Assembly (NCBI RefSeq): GCF_963675165.1
Contig: NC_087393.1
Location: 302,001 to 366,000 of the forward strand
Direction: 5' to 3'
DNA from: Halichondria panicea
Lineage: Eukaryota; Porifera; Demospongiae; Suberitida; Halichondriidae
Length of the DNA stretch: 64,000 bases
Shown here: piece after piece, positions 1 through 20,343 of the stretch
Numbering within the stretch: position 1 is the stretch's first letter
Layout: every line of letters begins with the position of its first letter
Program-made: the position numbers and the translations under genes
Notes under the pieces: generated by a model
What the model saw: only the letters and a program-made list of their open reading frames with translations
What the model was told of the DNA's origin: nothing
Database searches by the model: none

Positions 1-43
1 TGTGTGTGTGGTGTGTGTGTGTGTGTGGTGTGTGTGTGTGTGT

Positions 44-98
<55 letters not shown>
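1..98. repeat. (TG)n microsatellite
   Basis: Near-pure TG dinucleotide run with a few TGG interruptions at the left edge of the window. The open frame through it encodes only Cys-Val repeats and is not a gene. Confidence 0.95.
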
Positions 99-586
99 TG
101 GGAAGTAGTAGGAGTCAAAACAAACTACAAAGACACTACTAGCTGCCACTGTTGTACAGCTATTGAACTCTTACATAGAATTTTGACATTCCTCTAACTT
201 TCTCCACATCATAAATCTCCAGCTTTACCACAGGAGAGCCCGTGGGTTGCTTAGAGCTCGCCATCATATCCTCTCTTGAACTTAACTATCTCCAAACAGC
301 AAGGTCAGCAGTAGTTCAGGGGGAGGGGCTCGTTTGCTGTTAGAGGGTCTTTCCCCAATATAATTATTGTAGCCTCGAGGTCAAAACCGTAGACACTTTA
401 CTGCTGCATGGGTATGCTATGAATATTATTAAAATTGATGTGTGCACAGCCTCTAGACGTGGGCGTATCTGTTAATTAAGTGGTTTTTGGACCCTGATAT
501 AATCTCAAGGCGTGCTCACTGCTAACTAAAGATTAGGCAGCAGCTAGGACTCTACTTGTGCAGAATAGAGCAACGCAGCTATCAAG
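99..586. other. Upstream region of the SKAP-like gene
   Basis: About 490 bp with no convincing coding exon on either strand. It must hold the 5' UTR and proximal promoter of the gene that starts at 587, but I cannot point to a TATA box or initiator with confidence. Confidence 0.4.
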
Positions 587-2298
587 ATGAGTAAAGATCT
601 GCTCACAGAACTTCTGGACAGTGTGACAGGTCAGTTGTGTTACAGCTACAAGCTAGCTGTACAAGCTACCTCAATTGAGACCAATGTAATTGTCCACCAC
701 TCTATTATGGTTAGCAATAGATCAACTATACTACCAACATCGTAGGTGGGAGGCTGGGTATTTGCTGTTTGTAAGCAATGGCTGTTTTGTTGGCCAAGTT
801 CATAGCTAGCTAGCTACCTCAAGTCATAAACTAATAACAACACGATTGGGTCAGGTTAACCAATAATAGGTCACTATCATGATAATACCAGTGTAGTAAT
901 TTGGTGGAAAACTAAATACTGATAGTCAATCTATGTAAATCGAAACTAACGATTATTGTCAATTGGTATCAAAATAAACGTCTCCCTGTGTGAGCTCCCT
1001 AACAATGCTTGGTATGTTGATTAGCTGACCAACGATATGCTTCAATACCCACACAGCTGTACATGCATTCATCTCAACGGATCTAGCCAGAGAGGCTCTA
1101 TCCCCAGACTGCAGTTACAAGCGAGAAAAGTTTTCTCAAATTCTAAATGACCTCTGCAACAGGATACGGTCTGTTCCACCGTCTTTGCGGCCCCTTGTGA
1201 ATACACCCTCCAACAATAAGGCCCCCAAACCACCCCCACCCCCACCTACTGATATCCCGGAGATTGGGGAAGAGGAGGAACAGGAGATGTACACGGACAT
1301 GGAAGGGGTGGGGCAGCTAGAAGAGGTAACGGATTATCTCGAGTTTGAGCCCTCACAGAGAAGCGGAGGGGACCTATCACAAGAGATGTACGAAGCTATG
1401 GCAGGAGAGCAGGACGATGATGTTTATGAGGAACCGAGTGAGTGTGGAGTGTGTGTGGGGGTGGAGGTTATGTGTGTGGTGTGGGGGTGGAGGTTATGTG
1501 TGTGTGTGGGGGTGGAGGTTGTGTGTGTGGGGGGGTGGAGGTTGTGTGTGTGTGTGGGGGTGGAGGTTGTGTGTGTGGGGGGGTGGAGGTTGTGTGTGTG
1601 GGGGGTGGAGGTTATGTGTGTGGTGTGGGGGTGGAGGTTATGTGTGTGTGGGGGGGTGGAGGTTGTGTGTGTGGGGGGGTGGAGGTTATGTGTGTGTGTG
1701 GGTGGAGGTTGTGTGTGTGGGGGGGTGGGTGTAGCTCATTCGTGTGGTATGTATGTGTTGAAGTATAGCACATGTATTTCTGAGGGTCGTATACTGAACA
1801 GCTTATTGAGAAAATGTGTGTTTATAAAACTTCACTGGACCTGTTTCTGTGGGAGCCCTTGTCACCTTTAGTATTGTGAAATTAGATACATGTTTTGTTA
1901 TGTTGCCTTTTGCACAAACTTTGCTCTAGGGGCAGCTGTGTGTGATGATGGTGTTTTGGTAGCCATTGTTATAGTGTAGTTTCTACACTGGATTATGTTA
2001 AAAGAACACAATAAGCATGTGTGTGTGTGTGATTGTATGGAGAATATTGATTTGTAAACTATCCTTGTGATCGTGGCTTCACTGCATGGCTTTGGTAAAC
2101 TTCCCCCCTACCAGGCTTTCTCTGAACCTTTTATCAATTTTCTGTTTAGCAACCAGCTTCCTTGCACAAACACTCTTGTATAAACACTCCAGTCAGCCAG
2201 CCTAAAATATGCATTCTTGAGATATCTTAGCTGTTGACCTGTCAAAACTTTACGGTACTTATTAAAATTGATAATAGTACGAGTATGTAGTGAACACA

Positions 2299-2348
<50 letters not shown>

Positions 2349-3773
2349 CCTGGCCCACCGGTACAGGAGCCTGTACCAGAGTTGTACGAGGAACCATCGT
2401 TATCCTCTGACAGTCGACCAAGCACCGCCTCCTCACTACAACCACCCACTCCCTCACAGTCAAGAGAAAACTCCGCCTCGGGTGCAGAGTTCATTGAATC
2501 GACTCGCGAACGTGCACAAATGGAACGTTCAGGCGATGTTTCGACAGATTGGAACGGGATTTATTCACCTCCCAAGAAGGGCAGTGGTGATTCAAAAGTA
2601 GGCAGTCTAAAAGGAATCAGTATCAAGGGCATTCTGGAGAAATTAGGTGGACACAATCGAAAGAATTGGCAGAAACGTTATTGTGTCATGTCTGGCCCAC
2701 TCATGTATTTCTATGAAAAAGAGTCAAGTAAATCGTACAACAATTTCATCTGTGTTCTCAACTTCACTGTCTCTAAAGAGTCAACTTTGACAAACGAAAA
2801 GAAGAAACAGTTTGCCTTCAAGCTCACGCAAACAGACACCGCCACTGGCACGAAGAAAGACTACTGTTTTCGTGCCATCTCCTCAGAGACCAGAGAAAAA
2901 TGGATAGCATCCATCGAGAAAGTTACACAGAAAATTCCACCTCCTAGCATTTTCTCCTCGTCGGCTTCTGGTATGGGATCATCTGTTACTCTTCCCCGTA
3001 TGCCGTCTAGTGGTCACGTTTCTCCCATTCCCACGTCCATTCCTAAACCACGGTCGTTCACAACTGTCCAAGATCTTGGAGACAATGAAGATCTATACGA
3101 GGACGTCCCAGCGCCGATCATAGAAGAAGAGTCTGAAGAGGAAGATGGCGGCGATTATTTGCCAGTTTCTCCAGCAGCACACGGCGACGTTGAGGAATTG
3201 ACATCATCTGCCGAGTATGTTGACGTAGCTCCTGGAGAGGAGATTCTAGAGGAGACATACGAAGATACCACGGCCTTTCACCCAGACGCACCACCTCCAC
3301 CACCCATGACCCCACCCCCTGGTCCGCCTACTTCACACCCACTATTACCCCCACGAGCTCCACAAGAGGTTGCTCCACCCACTCAGAAGCCTGCCTTGCC
3401 CCCTCACATGCCTGCCCCACCCACTCATAAGCCCGCCCTGCCCCCTCATACGCCTGCCCCACCCACTCAAAAGCCCGCCCCACCACCCCCTCTAGTAGAG
3501 GACCTGCCAATAGACCTGGACAAGATGTACAGTCAAGGTTCAAATGGAATCGTACTCAAGAAAGTCTACGTGTCACTCTGGGACTTTGAAGCACACGAAA
3601 AAGATGAATTAGGATTGATTAGAGGAGATCTCATCCTTGTGAGCGAACCCAGCGATGGATCTGATTGGTGGTTCGGAGAGCTGTTGGATATAGAGGCAAC
3701 AAAGAAAATAGGAAAACAGGGACTTTTTCCGAGACAGTATGCGGACTTAGCGTTTGAGGGTGTGGCTAGTTAA
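587..3773 (+). CDS. SKAP: SKAP-like adaptor protein (PH and SH3 domains)
   Basis: Three exons join in one frame: 587-629, 1057-1437 and 2347-3773, all GT-AG, giving about 616 aa. The N-terminus (starting MSKDLLTELLDSV) resembles the helical dimerisation region of SKAP1/SKAP2. A PH domain lies at about residues 227-332 (KNWQKRYCVMSG, then REKWIASIEKV). A proline-rich tract at about 460-530 is built of TQKPALPP-like repeats. A C-terminal SH3 domain lies at about 547-610 (VYVSLWDFEAHEKDELGL, DWWFGEL, GLFPRQYADL). Many acidic tyrosine motifs (MYTDM, VYEEP, LYEEP, LYEDV, YVDV, YEDT) are likely SH2-binding sites. Known SKAP proteins link Src-family kinases and ADAP to integrin signalling; the role here is inferred. 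It is longer than vertebrate SKAPs (about 360 aa) because of the acidic and proline-rich inserts. Which vertebrate paralogue is closest cannot be told. Confidence 0.82.
1438..1732. repeat. G/T-rich minisatellite in SKAP intron 2
   Basis: Starts at the splice donor of exon 2 (GTGAGTGTGG) and continues for about 290 bp as variants of a 20-40 bp unit built from GGGGTGGAGGTTATGTGTGT. Three overlapping plus-strand open frames run through it only because the unit lacks stops. Confidence 0.9.
2299..2346 (+). repeat. (AC)n microsatellite forming the 3' splice site of SKAP exon 3
   Basis: About 22 CA/AC units run directly into the acceptor ACAG at 2343-2346, taking the place of a normal polypyrimidine tract. 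The exon 3 frame continues immediately after it in phase with exon 2. Confidence 0.85.
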
Positions 3774-4039
3774 GTTGTGTGTGTAGTGAATCATGTGTAG
3801 GGCTTCTTGTATTAAATTTTGTATAATATGTTTTACATGTGATATTACTGTGTGTTTATACCAATGCTTTTTTGTACTACATTTTGAACTAACTTCAGTC
3901 TAAAATTTTATGCAAACTTGTTGATTCTTATTATGACCTCATGCTTGCAATGTGATGTATACTGATGGCATGTGTGCATGTGTGCATGATGGTTATTGTA
4001 CTCGTACAGAAACACACAATATTAAATATGAAAATGTGA
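3774..4039. other. Convergent 3' regions of SKAP-like gene and LSM11
   Basis: The two genes point at each other across 266 bp. An ATTAAA hexamer at 3811-3816, 38 bp past the SKAP stop, is a plausible polyadenylation signal. No other feature was seen. Confidence 0.5.
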
Positions 4040-5117
4040 TTATCTTATCGATGACACAATAACAACGTTGTCACCACGTACAAATAATCGAGATAATGTC
4101 CGTGATTGAAATGTATCTACATTCTCTATCACATGACAGCAACCTTTAATCACATGAGCACTAGTTCTAATCACATGACTATCATCAACGTCCGACTTTT
4201 CTTTATTTTTCTTTTTTTTCTTTTTCTTCTTTCTTCCCTCCACCCCTCCGTTACCCAGTGTTCTAAACGGCTGGTAATATTCAGTGACTTCCTGGAGTAC
4301 AAGGTTCATGTGCTTGTCGAAGGCAAGGAGCACACCCTCACACACTCCTCTCACGCCCACACAGTGTCGGGTCCACACCCTCACACGAGACAAAGCCCTC
4401 CAGCAATCTTGGAGCAACTTAAACGGCCCAGGGTCAGATCCTGCAAGAAACAACAACAATTCTAGAGTTCTGATGGTCCAATTTTACCAATTTGATTTTG
4501 ATTTCTGAAAGCTTATATAGAAGGACTGGAGCTCTTTCAGATGGTATGCTCAAATCTCAAATTTGGAACAAGCCATGATTCCTTATTTTCGGAAAAAGGC
4601 CGTTCATGCTCTATTTAATGCTAGGTTGATATTACTTACAAAAAGCAACGCAAAGCATTATTATCGTAAAATTTACCCAGTTCTTACGCAACTATAATAT
4701 AGGTCAAAATCCACACTAGAAAACCTTCCTACAGAATACATATTTACGTCGCATGAAGGTAGTTACTGTCTTCGAGGAGAACTTTGGCTCCAGTGCTCGA
4801 GGTGGTGGTGGGGTGGGTGTGGCAGGGGGCGGGGCTGGTTCCTCTTTAGGTCGTGCGTACACTCTCCTAGTCCCCTTCAGTACTACAGGGAAGAGAGCAT
4901 ACCATTGAAAATAGCTACAGAACGATTATCGATGCGATGTTGACACACGTACACGGCCGGTCATACCTTGTCCATACATTTTGAGGTTATCACAGGGCCT
5001 CACGTCAGGACATGGCAGCTGTATCTTGGAGGGGCTGGTGGCTAGTGCCCTCAGAGGATCAAACTGAGGAGAGAGGAAGTCCAGGGCCTCCTCTACATCA
5101 TGTTCTTCACCTTGCAT
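4040..5117 (-). CDS. LSM11: U7 snRNA-associated Sm-like protein LSM11
   Basis: Three exons on the minus strand (5117-4967, 4882-4748, 4440-4040) join in one frame to 228 aa. LSM11 is a U7-specific subunit of the snRNP ring that directs 3' cleavage of replication-dependent histone mRNAs in the nucleus. The N-terminal exon carries the FDPLRAL motif. The Sm fold follows from FKLLQDCWRAL through VRVWTRHCVGVRGVCEGVL (Sm1) and LLAFDKHMNLVLQEVTEYY. The C-terminal Sm2 motif LFVRGDNVVIV ends the protein, separated from Sm1 by a lysine-rich insert, as is typical of LSM11. It is shorter than human LSM11 (about 360 aa), mainly in the N-terminal region and the insert. The exon 2 donor (GTAAAT at 4747) was chosen because it restores phase to exon 3. 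TBCD lies 577 bp upstream on the same strand. Confidence 0.88.
4470..4740. repeat. Copy of the interspersed foldback repeat
   Basis: Lies in LSM11 intron 2. It contains the recurring signature TTTCTGAAAGCTTA, then CTCTTTCAGATGGTATGCTC, found at a dozen sites in this window in both orientations. No coding capacity. Confidence 0.65.
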
Positions 5118-5431
5118 GTTTGCAGTCCATGTTGACCTCTAATAATAACCGCGGTCACTAATCCGTTCATGTAGTGTCTCGAATAATCACTTGGCATGCG
5201 TTCTATTAGAAAAAACTCGGCCTGATGAAGAGACCTCTACCCGCGGCTAATAATGCGGCGTTTAATAGATGCAATCAGCAACAGTAATTAGCTCAGAAAC
5301 ATGAATGTCCTATAATACATTGTCAGTAGCCAGAAGCTGCTCTGTCCACCAAATCTCTGTAGCTGTCGAAATCATCTTTTGGCTTCTTGCTTGAAGTCTT
5401 GCCACTAGACGTCTTTGCCTGTGTGCGTGTG

Positions 5432-5472
<41 letters not shown>

Positions 5473-5693
5473 ATGTACAGACATGTAACATGTGAAATTC
5501 TAATCAGGTAGCTACCCAAAATTAAACGCTGAAATTTAGGAAAAAGCGCAAAGCCTTTGTTTGTCAAATTTGGATTTAAACAGAACTTATTATAATTATC
5601 CACGTGTAAGACAAAGACAAATTACGGGCTCTCAAAGATAGCTACCACTAACTCTAGACCTGACAGCTACCACTAACTCTAGACCTGTACTGT
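5118..5693. other. TBCD-LSM11 intergenic spacer with (GT)n tract
   Basis: Spacer between two same-strand genes. It holds a (GT)n run at about 5435-5471 and a 25-bp direct duplication around 5640-5685 (AGCTACCACTAACTCTAGACC twice). No exon was recognised. Confidence 0.6.
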
Positions 5694-13740
<8,047 letters not shown>

Positions 13741-15591
13741 AGTTATTAAAACCTTGAAGCCTGTGTTCACTCATAGATAGTAGAGGAAGGGGATTGTGAA
13801 CGAGATCACGTGCGCTATAGATCATACATGAGAGCTGAGGTCTATCCGCGTTAGACCGCGAATTGACTAATTTTGAGCGGGCTAAAGACTTTTCAGAGTT
13901 TTACTCGGTTCTAAAGGTAAGAAACGACTATCTAAGAGCTTTAATGTCAGTAGTAATCTATACTAACAATATTTTGAGCGTTTTAAGTAATAAGATATAC
14001 CTGTTGAGCTACAAGTTAGCTATGACTCACCATTTACCTGTTTTTAGCACTGTTTGGGGAGAATCTAGTTTCTGATACACTTTTAGAAGCTAGTAAGCAT
14101 ATTGGCTGTTTCCTTGACTTGAGCTTTAACAGGATAGCCCCTTTTTTTGATATGTAAGCTTTTTGTTGTTCTCCAGTGTTGTGAAATAAGTCGAATGGGG
14201 TGCCTTCTTTGTGTGGGGTGTCCTGATCTGACTGTTCACAATTGAAAGTTTTAGTGTGAATTTTCTGATTCTTTTAGCTTTACTCTATGAGAATAGCTAT
14301 TACATAGTAGCTGTACTAACTCGAAAGAAGAATTTTTCCTCAATGAAAAAGTGTGAAAATGTCATGTTGCTCTTTTCCCACACAGGTGTGATTGTAAACA
14401 ATGGGCATGGGAAGTCAGAAATTGCGTTTTTTTCAGCAAAAGAAAAGCAAGAAGCAGCAGACATCCCCCGTCTGCTCTCATCAGCCTTTACCTGAGTCGA
14501 CCAGCAACTCTTGAATCTCTCCACTTCTTGGTTGCCAAGTCAGTGTTGAACTAATTGCCGTCAAGAACGTGCTCACCATTGTCAAGCTGCCAAGAGTTGA
14601 TGTCATCGTCACCTCGTGTGTTCAGTGCCAGCTCATTTGGAATTTGTCAGTACGTTCTGAATATACCCTTACACCCCCTCTCTCCTCATCACTCCAGTTC
14701 TTTCAACCTAAGTTACCAGCGTGCTGTGCTATTTTGATTGAGATACATCGATTCCCTGAACTTTTGTGATGAAAATCCTGGCCTTAAATGTTTAATTAGA
14801 TTTGTGAAAGCATCACTCTTCTACACTTATTATATAGTTGATCAGGTAAGTTCTGTCAAAAAATTGTTCACGAACCGTTACCCAAACGCAGAAGACCGGA
14901 CTCTGACAACACATTCTGACTCATATCGTTCATAATATACGTGTATCTTTACAATGTCATGGCTTGTCTGCAGTTCATAATAATGTTATATAGATGATGA
15001 GTTGTCATGGATATTTTATATTGTATAATTGTAGAGCATAGACACATTTCCAGAGTAGAAAGAACCTACAAAAAAAAGAATTTCAAAACTAAAAGCTTGC
15101 ATACACACATAGCTCAGAGTCCCTACTTCCTTGATATGTCTTCACTAGCAGGAGGGCCCACAGAGGAGGCTGCAACCATACCCAGCAACACAGATCTATA
15201 TACTTCCTGTCTACTTCCGGCCATTCTGCTAATGCTTCCGTCTAACACGGACAGTCCATGAAATTGAGTTCACGTGATCTCGTTCACAATCCCCTTCCTC
15301 TACTATCTATGGTTCACTCTCTACTACACTCTCTGCAGGGGGCGTGTCTCAAGCTGAGAGTTTTCCCTTGCCAAGAGCTGGTTGCAGTGAGATCTACTCG
15401 GTTTCAAGCCGCGGGTTTCTTACACATGTAGCTAGGTAATACGTCGACCCTTTACCATATTGAATGACAAATAAACAATAGTGGGTGTGTCTGTACGCGT
15501 CCCTGGCCTTATTACGGTAATCACAGTACACAGAAGACTGCTGGACTGTTCTGTATACAGTCAAGACTCTCTATTAACTACCGGTGGAGCT
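13741..15591. other. Divergent intergenic region between TBCD and the GST-like gene
   Basis: 1.85 kb separates two divergent genes and must hold both promoters. Open frames are short and unconvincing. Most of it (13772-15311) is bracketed by perfect inverted repeats. Confidence 0.6.
13772..15311. repeat. 1,540-bp segment bounded by perfect 41-bp inverted repeats
   Basis: The left arm 13772-13812 (CATAGATAGTAGAGGAAGGG, then GATTGTGAACGAGATCACGT, G) is the exact reverse complement of 15271-15311. The left arm begins 32 bp upstream of the TBCD start codon; the right arm lies 281 bp upstream of the GST-like start. It could be a non-autonomous DNA transposon or an inverted duplication of a promoter segment. 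No transposase frame was found inside. Confidence 0.8.
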
Positions 15592-16631
15592 ATGTCGTCG
15601 GGATCGATGGCAACAACCACTCTGGCTGCTCTGGCCGGCCTAGGTGTGGGATCGCTGGGAGTTGTGGCCTACATGAAGGCCTCCAAATGGTGGAAATCTC
15701 GTCAATCTGGCAGCAAAGTGGAAGCCAACCTTCAAGATCGACCCTCCCGCCAGCAGCACGCACTCACACTCTACCATAGCTTCCCATTTCGATCGTGCAG
15801 ATGTGCCTGGCTTATCAATGAATTAGACGCTTCTGAGCACGTGACGATTGTACCTATTGCTCTCCATGGCTCCGATGCTAAGGACCTGATGTCGTACCGA
15901 GAGATTCACCCTCATGGAACACTGCCCGCTCTCAAACTAGAGGATGGGACCGTTCTGCTTGAGTCTTCAGCCATCTGCCTCTACCTGGCCGAGATATTCC
16001 TGGACAGTGATGGAGGAAGTCTACTGCCTGACCCGCAACACACGTCAGAGTACTACAAGTAAGTGAAATCAGTACACATGTGATTATAAATCATGTTAGT
16101 ATATACACCAATACAAACAGTTGATTAGCGTGTATGCCAATTGACATACACACCCTTGCTTTTGTCTTATAAGGTTACGCATTTGCTTGATTTCACCATG
16201 GACATAGATATACGTACTCCTGTGTCTATGACTTCACTCTGTAATACTATTTTCTCAACTGCAGCTTCATCTGCTATGCTGCGAGTTCACTGGACCATAT
16301 TCTGGACCCCCTCTACATGCAGCTCACACACACCCCAGAGGACAAACGCAATCACGCTCAAGTCGAGTCCCTCAAGAGAAAGTTCACCATCACTGCCAAC
16401 GTTCTCTCCAACCACCTGGCTGATCGGGAGTATATCTGTGGAGACAAGTTTACGGCGGCCGATTGTGTGATGGGTTTCAACGTGTGGTGGGCGTCAATGG
16501 TGAAGGGTGGGGCTTTATTAGAGGACCACCCCGTGCTCAGAGATTATCTCGAGAGAATTAAAAGTCGTCCAAACTTTCAAAAAACTTTTGTAGGGAAAAA
16601 GCAGATTAAACCTAGCGGTGGTAGCATTTGA
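15592..16631 (+). CDS. Glutathione S-transferase-like protein with N-terminal membrane anchor
   Basis: Two exons, 15592-16058 and 16265-16631, join in phase to 277 aa. Residues about 7-30 (ATTTLAALAGLGVGSLGVVA) form a hydrophobic segment followed by KASKWWK, suggesting a membrane anchor. A GST N-terminal thioredoxin-like domain follows: LTLYHSFPFRSCRCAWLINE, HGTLPALKLEDG and the glutathione-contacting LLESSAICLYLAE. A helical GST C-terminal domain follows with GDKFTAADCVMGFNVWW and a final LERIKSRPNFQK. The catalytic residue is probably the Ser or Cys of SFPFRSC; I cannot decide which. The substrate is unknown. The first ATG after an in-frame GTG-rich leader was chosen. An AATAAA hexamer follows at 16647-16652. 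Confidence 0.85.
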
Positions 16632-17044
16632 AATGTGTAGCTAGTTAATAAAAATAATTAGTAGCTAGTTTAACAGTCGTTGTCACATAAATGTTTCATA
16701 TGTTCAGCAACTTTTGTATATAATTATAGCCTTTTGTCATAATTATAATCATTGTGCACCATTGCAATTAAGATATCGATCAGATCAACAGCATAACATA
16801 CAAATGAATGGTTTCATTATGTCATTACGGTTGATGCTGTAGTTATGAATATACTTAGAGACTTGTACGTTTTAACATCATATAAAAGTGTCAGTCAAGC
16901 AATTTTTTATAAACAGAAGACAATATCCAGGCCATAAAATAACAATAATAATTAATTACTGTATAATAATATACAATGAGCAGTGAAGTGACCGGGTTGC
17001 TATAGCTACACACAATAAGAGAGTACACAAACAAAAATTAATAC
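16632..17044. other. Convergent spacer between GST-like gene and dynein
   Basis: AT-rich DNA of about 410 bp containing the 3' UTRs of two convergent genes and the AATAAA of the GST-like gene at 16647. Nothing else recognised. Confidence 0.5.
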
Positions 17045-17857
17045 TTAATCGTCAAGCTGACAGAGTGCGGCCACCCCACGGTTGACCCAGTGGCTCTGAG
17101 GCTGGTCGGTCTTGAGTTGTATCTGGAGGACATAGTTGGTAGAGTGGCCAGTGGTGGAGAGCATGCCTCGACGTGCGCTCGTCTTGTACACTGGACAATC
17201 ATACGTCCTCTCTTCTTTAAACTTGCCCCTCTCTCCAGGCTTCAGCCATAGCTACACAAGGGGAGACACAGTTGTTAGCTTAATGTACGTATAATTATTA
17301 GCCAATAATAATAATAATGATGTTACTTACAATAGGGAGTGTGTCATACAGGATCTTTGGTAGTGATTCTCCAATCAACATCTTGTGCCTGTCCCAGCGA
17401 GCACCCTCCAGAAACAGCCCCTATACAAATAATACAAGAGCACAATCATACGTGTAGCATTAATTTGTGTAACGAGTGTACTAATTACTGTATGGCCATC
17501 AAAAATACACTGAATCTTAACTGAAGCACAACATGAAGACCTACATGTACTCATTTTCGATTTGAAGCAGGCATAAATTATGGAAAATGATATTGAAAAG
17601 ATGCTGTACAAGTGCAGTACTGCAAACATTGATAATTACTCACATGAACATAAGCGCCATCTTCAGCTTTTGAGGAAGAAGTTCCCTCTTCTTTCATCAC
17701 CTCAAACTGGAACCCAAGATGGTCGATGGGGATGGTGTACTTCCTGGCGTAGTTCTGTAGCACCCCCGTGAGGAAGGACTGGGTGAAGTAGAATCCTGAC
17801 ACCCAGAATACATTCGGAGCAACTCCAGTGTCAATCCAATCCTGGAAAAACTTGAGC

Positions 17858-17936
<79 letters not shown>

Positions 17937-20281
17937 GTATGTGTGTGTGTGGGTGTGTGTGTGGGTGTGTGTACCAGTATACATGTTTGTCATTGTACAT
18001 GTATACAATCTGATATTGAAACGACTAAGTGTAAATAGGAACAAAAACTGTTTGGTAAACATCGAAAACACGTACCTAGCCAGTAGGTCAGTGATGTAAC
18101 TACCCATGGGCTTGAGAGAGGGGTAGGACTTGGCAGCCCACACAGCTGGCACTCTCCCCACTATCATACTGCTGAACACATCTTCCAGCTCTGAAGACAT
18201 CACCACAAGTCCCTTCATCGCCTTCTGGAGGTTCTGTAACGTACTTCGAACCACAGACGTGAGTCGATTGAATCGAATGAGCTCTTGTCTCAATACTGTG
18301 TTCATTGACTCATCATACACCACTGGAAACTGCTCACAGATTTTCTCGAGATTAAAATCGGTAGGCAGCTTTGACAATATATCAGCTGCAAGTTCGTCAA
18401 TGACCTGTTGGGATGATTTGCCTCCCCCGCCACTTTGCCGGGGAAGGGTCACTAGGATGCTGTCAAACAGCTGCTGTGTTTCCTGGTTGTCCTTGGTAAT
18501 GTCAGCGTTCTCATGTAGGCCAAACACCTCGGGATGTGGGATAATGGGAAGTGATCGAATGTAGTCCAGATAGCTCTGATAGTCGCCATGGTCAGGGGAG
18601 AGGTAGTCACCACTCGGAGAAAATCTATGTGTGTGGTGTGTGTGTGTGGGGGGGTGAGTGTGTGGGTGTGTGTGTGTGTGGGTGTGTGGGTGTGGGGGGG
18701 GGCAATAGCCAACACACACAAGCAGATTTTATAACACAAACAAATTGTAAGTACATGTGTATAATTATAGTACATTTAGTTTCTACACGTAGTTACCAAA
18801 TTATTGGCTAGAAAGAAACACACAGATGCTCTTAATCAAATGGACAAAACTTGCACTGTATCTCACATGAAATTTAATCTCCTTACCATAGGCTCTCACA
18901 CAATACATAATCACATGGAAGCCCACTGCTTACTTGCGTTGGTCTGTTAGATAGATCTCCTTGCAATAGAATATTGATAGTAATGATACGAGGAGCCTCC
19001 TGTCCCAGTCATCAGTCACCCTGCCCCCGTAGTTACACTGGCCAGTGAGGTATGTGAGAGCATCCAGCGGTATCTCTTCATACTCGTTCAAGAACATCTG
19101 AACATAGATACACATTTCAGAGTGAACTTCCCGAAAAGGGGGATACAAAATTCCCTAACTATACAACGGTAAAAATCCAAATAATTATTACGAAAGGGGA
19201 TTACAAAATTCCCTACTATACAACGGTAAAATGTCTGGAAAATTTGTTTAACACGCTCGAGGCTTCACCCACCTGTTGCTGTTTCATGCTGATCCTGAGG
19301 TCGCTCTCGTTAAACTCATACGGAATATTCCAGCCCAATGGTCCGAATTTCCTCCTCTCCTGAACCAGAGCGTGAAAGAAGCACAACCCAAACAGTAGCT
19401 TCTGCCATGGCTGAGCTTTGTTGCAACCCTCAAAGAACTCTGGGTCTGAGATGGGGTCATTGAGGTAGGACCGGAGGAGGTTGGCACGCAATCCTTTAGG
19501 AGGCTCGTTGGTCATCTTCACTCCTACAGGGAAAGAAATATAGACACAAAATAAATGCCTAATGAAGTAATAGAGAGTCAGAAATAAAGGGGACAAGTCA
19601 TCAGATGCCAACACTTGTTGTGAGAGCTGAAATGAAATCTGAGGTGTACAGTACACCAGTCAACATTCCATTTAGATTTGCACAGTTGGACAAATGTTAC
19701 TTACCATTCTGTAGTATAGACACAGGGAAATCTTCTGAAGGGTAGCTAGTCAGCCACAGCCTAAACTCAGTGTGTGTAGACTCAGGAATGATGACCTCTT
19801 CACACATCTTCTCCAGTCTAGGCATCCAAGAGGTAGCCAGATGACAGTTCTGAAGCACCACCCAGGTGCCCTCCACAATTGCCTTGTCTATCATCTTGGA
19901 GGCTATGGGTCCCTGCATGGACATGGTCTAGTTAGTGCATTTTGTTTACAATTTTGGACTCCCCATTGGTTGTCCATCCAAAAATTATAATGATTGTTAC
20001 GCTGATTGCTCATGCTGATTGCTTACGAAGAACGATCTGTATCTGACTCAGCTAGTCAGGCAACCTCTTTTTATACAGCACTACATTCTCACTATTTAGT
20101 GGTCGACAAAACACATTCTCAGTGCCCATGAATACACTTGTTAAATACAACAGTATTTACTACAAATGTTTTGAGTGCTAAAGACTTTCGACATCTGTTA
20201 AACTGATTGCTGATTTGGCTCATTCGTGATTTGTTGCTTGCAAAACATTGTACATGTACATGTAGTAAACACGGTGTGTGT

Positions 20282-20343
<62 letters not shown>

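Noticed and set aside
1185-1871. 228-codon plus-strand frame through the SKAP minisatellite
   Set aside because: The N-terminal part is SKAP exon 2; beyond the GTGAGT donor at 1438 it is intronic repeat.
13863-15261. Several 60-80 codon plus-strand frames between TBCD and the GST-like gene
   Set aside because: Low-complexity composition, no domain and no consistent splice signals; treated as non-coding.
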